Positions 21,614-21,985 of a stretch of DNA of 21,985 bases are shown here, one piece after another (positions within the stretch are counted from its first letter, which is position 1; each line of letters begins with the position of its first letter). Source of the DNA: Choristocarpus tenellus KU-1152 (lineage: Eukaryota > Phaeophyceae); contig CAXNAD020000312.1 of assembly GCA_964200185.2 (NCBI GenBank), forward strand, positions 1 to 21,985, in the 5' to 3' direction. The notes under the pieces are model-generated. The model did not search any database, was not told where the DNA came from, and worked only from the letters and a program-made list of their open reading frames with translations. The translations under genes and the position numbers were made by a program.

Positions 21614-21985
21614 TGCCACTCTATGTGATTTTGATGTGATTTTGATGTGATTTTGAATATGTTGATGGCTATGGTTTGTGGGGGTGGGCAGGAGGAACAG
21701 CGTGCAGAGGAGGAAGGCGTTTCTTCCCTGGCTGCTGCGAAAAAAGAGATAAAGCTCCTGAAAGCAGATGTGTACCTTCCCATCACTGCTGTCATCAGTC
21801 GATACTACCCGGAGGGGGGGAATGGACAAGGACCACAAGGATCAGGGATGCCCCCACCAAAAGAGAATGGGAAGCACACTGAAGGGGGAAGAGACCGAGA
21901 CCAGCAGGAAGGAGACAGGGGAGGGGAGGCGGGAGGAGCCGAGGGGTGGGTGGGAGGGGGGGAAGCGGGTAGAAAGGGCAATCAG
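12842..21985 (+). CDS. SWR1/PIE1/SRCAP/p400-family chromatin remodeller, N-terminal part with HSA domain; 3' end outside the window
   Basis: Proposed exons are 12842-13001, 13605-14068, 15768-15896, 16816-16971, 17989-18086, 18790-18987, 20161-20440 and 21692-21985 (open to the edge), giving 593 residues in the window. All junctions are GT-AG and phase-consistent (phases 1,0,0,0,2,2,0). Residues 1-60 are acidic. Residues 80-130 are Lys/Ser/Gly-rich with a GGKKRAR nuclear-signal-like run. The HSA domain (about 228-335) starts HWDYLLKEMMWMADDF (exon 3), continues with REAKKIREEQAAVRR and EVRGFWAKLNK (exon 4) and ends in KHLVFLVKQTERYSSML (exons 5-6). Residues 486-495 (DVDDETTLAE) followed by AAAKKEIKLLKADVYLPI match the acidic and linker segment before the ATPase in SWR1/PIE1. 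In the family, HSA binds actin and actin-related proteins, and the complex exchanges H2A for H2A.Z. An in-frame TAG at 12836 precedes the chosen ATG, but an acceptor-like ctctag there means an upstream exon cannot be excluded. Exon 8 may end before the edge, and small exons could be missing. Confidence 0.85.
13002..13604 (+). other. SWR1-like gene intron 1
   Basis: A 603-bp phase-1 intron. The donor is G|GTGTGT and the acceptor gccaag|TGT. Joining gives ALDVSGDDSEYG in frame. The acceptor is less certain than the others because no family conservation covers it. Confidence 0.65.
14069..15767 (+). other. SWR1-like gene intron 2, the longest
   Basis: A 1,699-bp phase-0 intron. Only short open frames were seen. 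A 12-bp direct duplication aacatgtccttc lies near 15258-15281. An unrecognised small exon inside cannot be excluded, since this part of the protein is poorly conserved. Confidence 0.65.
16437..16802. repeat. 24-bp minisatellite, about 15 units, in intron 3 of the SWR1-like gene
   Basis: Fifteen near-identical 24-bp units run head to tail. They differ mainly at one position (aatgac or catgac) and one unit has acgaca for acaaca. Because 24 is a multiple of three, the array stays open in one frame and would read NTNDYTLN or NTHDYTLN. That frame does not match the frame of the following exon, so I treat the array as intronic. It ends 13 bases before the exon 4 acceptor AG (16814-16815), and each unit contains ctaaac. 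Confidence 0.97.
16972..17988 (+). other. SWR1-like gene intron 4
   Basis: A 1,017-bp phase-0 intron between FWAKLNK and VIAYKQRL. It contains a 14-base A run (about 17747-17760). It also has two imperfectly related blocks at about 17761-17820 and 17830-17890, each with cagcatca and gaatagat, which suggests an old tandem duplication. Confidence 0.85.
18364..18567. repeat. 17-bp minisatellite, 12 units, in intron 5 of the SWR1-like gene
   Basis: Twelve exact-length units of caagtatgacaaaagtt run from 18364 to 18567. Unit 5 has catgtatg and unit 11 has caagtgtg; the others are identical. The array lies between the HSA-coding exon 5 and exon 6. Confidence 0.97.
18988..20160 (+). other. SWR1-like gene intron 6
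   Basis: A 1,173-bp phase-2 intron ending ctaacaattccag, with a good branch-point-like ctaac. It contains an (AT)n run (19611-19630) and two TTAGGG-like tracts (19207-19220 and 19811-19823). No nested gene was recognised. Confidence 0.8.
19611..19630. repeat. (AT)n microsatellite
   Basis: Ten AT dinucleotides in a row, in intron 6 of the SWR1-like gene. Confidence 0.95.
21561..21612. repeat. (TG)n microsatellite
   Basis: Pure GT repeats run from 21576 to 21612, with an interrupted start from 21561. The tract ends about 80 bp before the exon 8 acceptor. Confidence 0.95.
21624..21656. repeat. 11-bp direct repeat, three copies
   Basis: Three perfect tandem copies of tgtgattttga, directly after the (TG)n tract in intron 7. 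Confidence 0.95.

Larger units (their letters stand above)
20441..21691 (+). other. SWR1-like gene intron 7
   Basis: A 1,251-bp phase-0 intron, donor GTGAGT and acceptor gggcag. It contains a telomere-like tract (20970-20986), a (GT)n run and an 11-bp triplicate close to the acceptor. A 76-codon open frame (21291-21521) was not called: it has no family similarity and its frame and borders do not fit a cassette exon. Confidence 0.8.

Overview
The window is nuclear DNA of a eukaryote. It holds two spliced, recognisable housekeeping genes in divergent orientation (about 8.1 kb to the right end) and a left third (1 to about 7.6 kb) made of transposon debris. Introns are 0.2-1.7 kb, mostly phase 0, with GT-AG borders. 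Simple repeats, homopolymer runs and short TTAGGG-like tracts are common. I cannot name the species. Long introns, G-rich low-complexity coding stretches and a plant/stramenopile-type mariner relic would fit an alga or another protist, but this is a weak inference.

Left region (1-7640): poly-C runs; a possible LTR boundary near 580; a nested hairpin at 2394-2478; two related 0.26-0.28 kb elements with 25-bp terminal inverted repeats in opposite orientation (2653-2910 and 5504-5784); a decayed, frameshifted protein-coding sequence (3533-4857); a tRNA-B-box-like SINE candidate (about 4850-4960); a broken mariner-type transposase on the minus strand (5868-6840) and a second mariner C-terminal fragment on the plus strand (7430-7639).

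Middle (8163-11640, minus strand): a complete six-exon gene for RPN11/PSMD14, the JAMM-metalloprotease deubiquitinase of the 19S proteasome lid. The conceptual protein has 309 residues and all four catalytic and metal-binding residues, at the human positions.

Right (12842 to beyond 21985, plus strand): the first eight exons of an SWR1/PIE1/SRCAP/p400-type chromatin remodeller. They carry an acidic N-terminus, a basic low-complexity region, an HSA domain split over exons 3-5, and the acidic DDETT stretch that precedes the ATPase in this family. The SNF2 ATPase itself must lie right of the window. Two minisatellites (24 bp x 15 and 17 bp x 12) sit in introns 3 and 5 of this gene, inside and just after the HSA-coding part. 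The two genes are separated by about 1.2 kb, which presumably holds both promoters.

All exon joins were made by hand from reading frame, splice-site dinucleotides and family knowledge. No alignment or transcript data were used.
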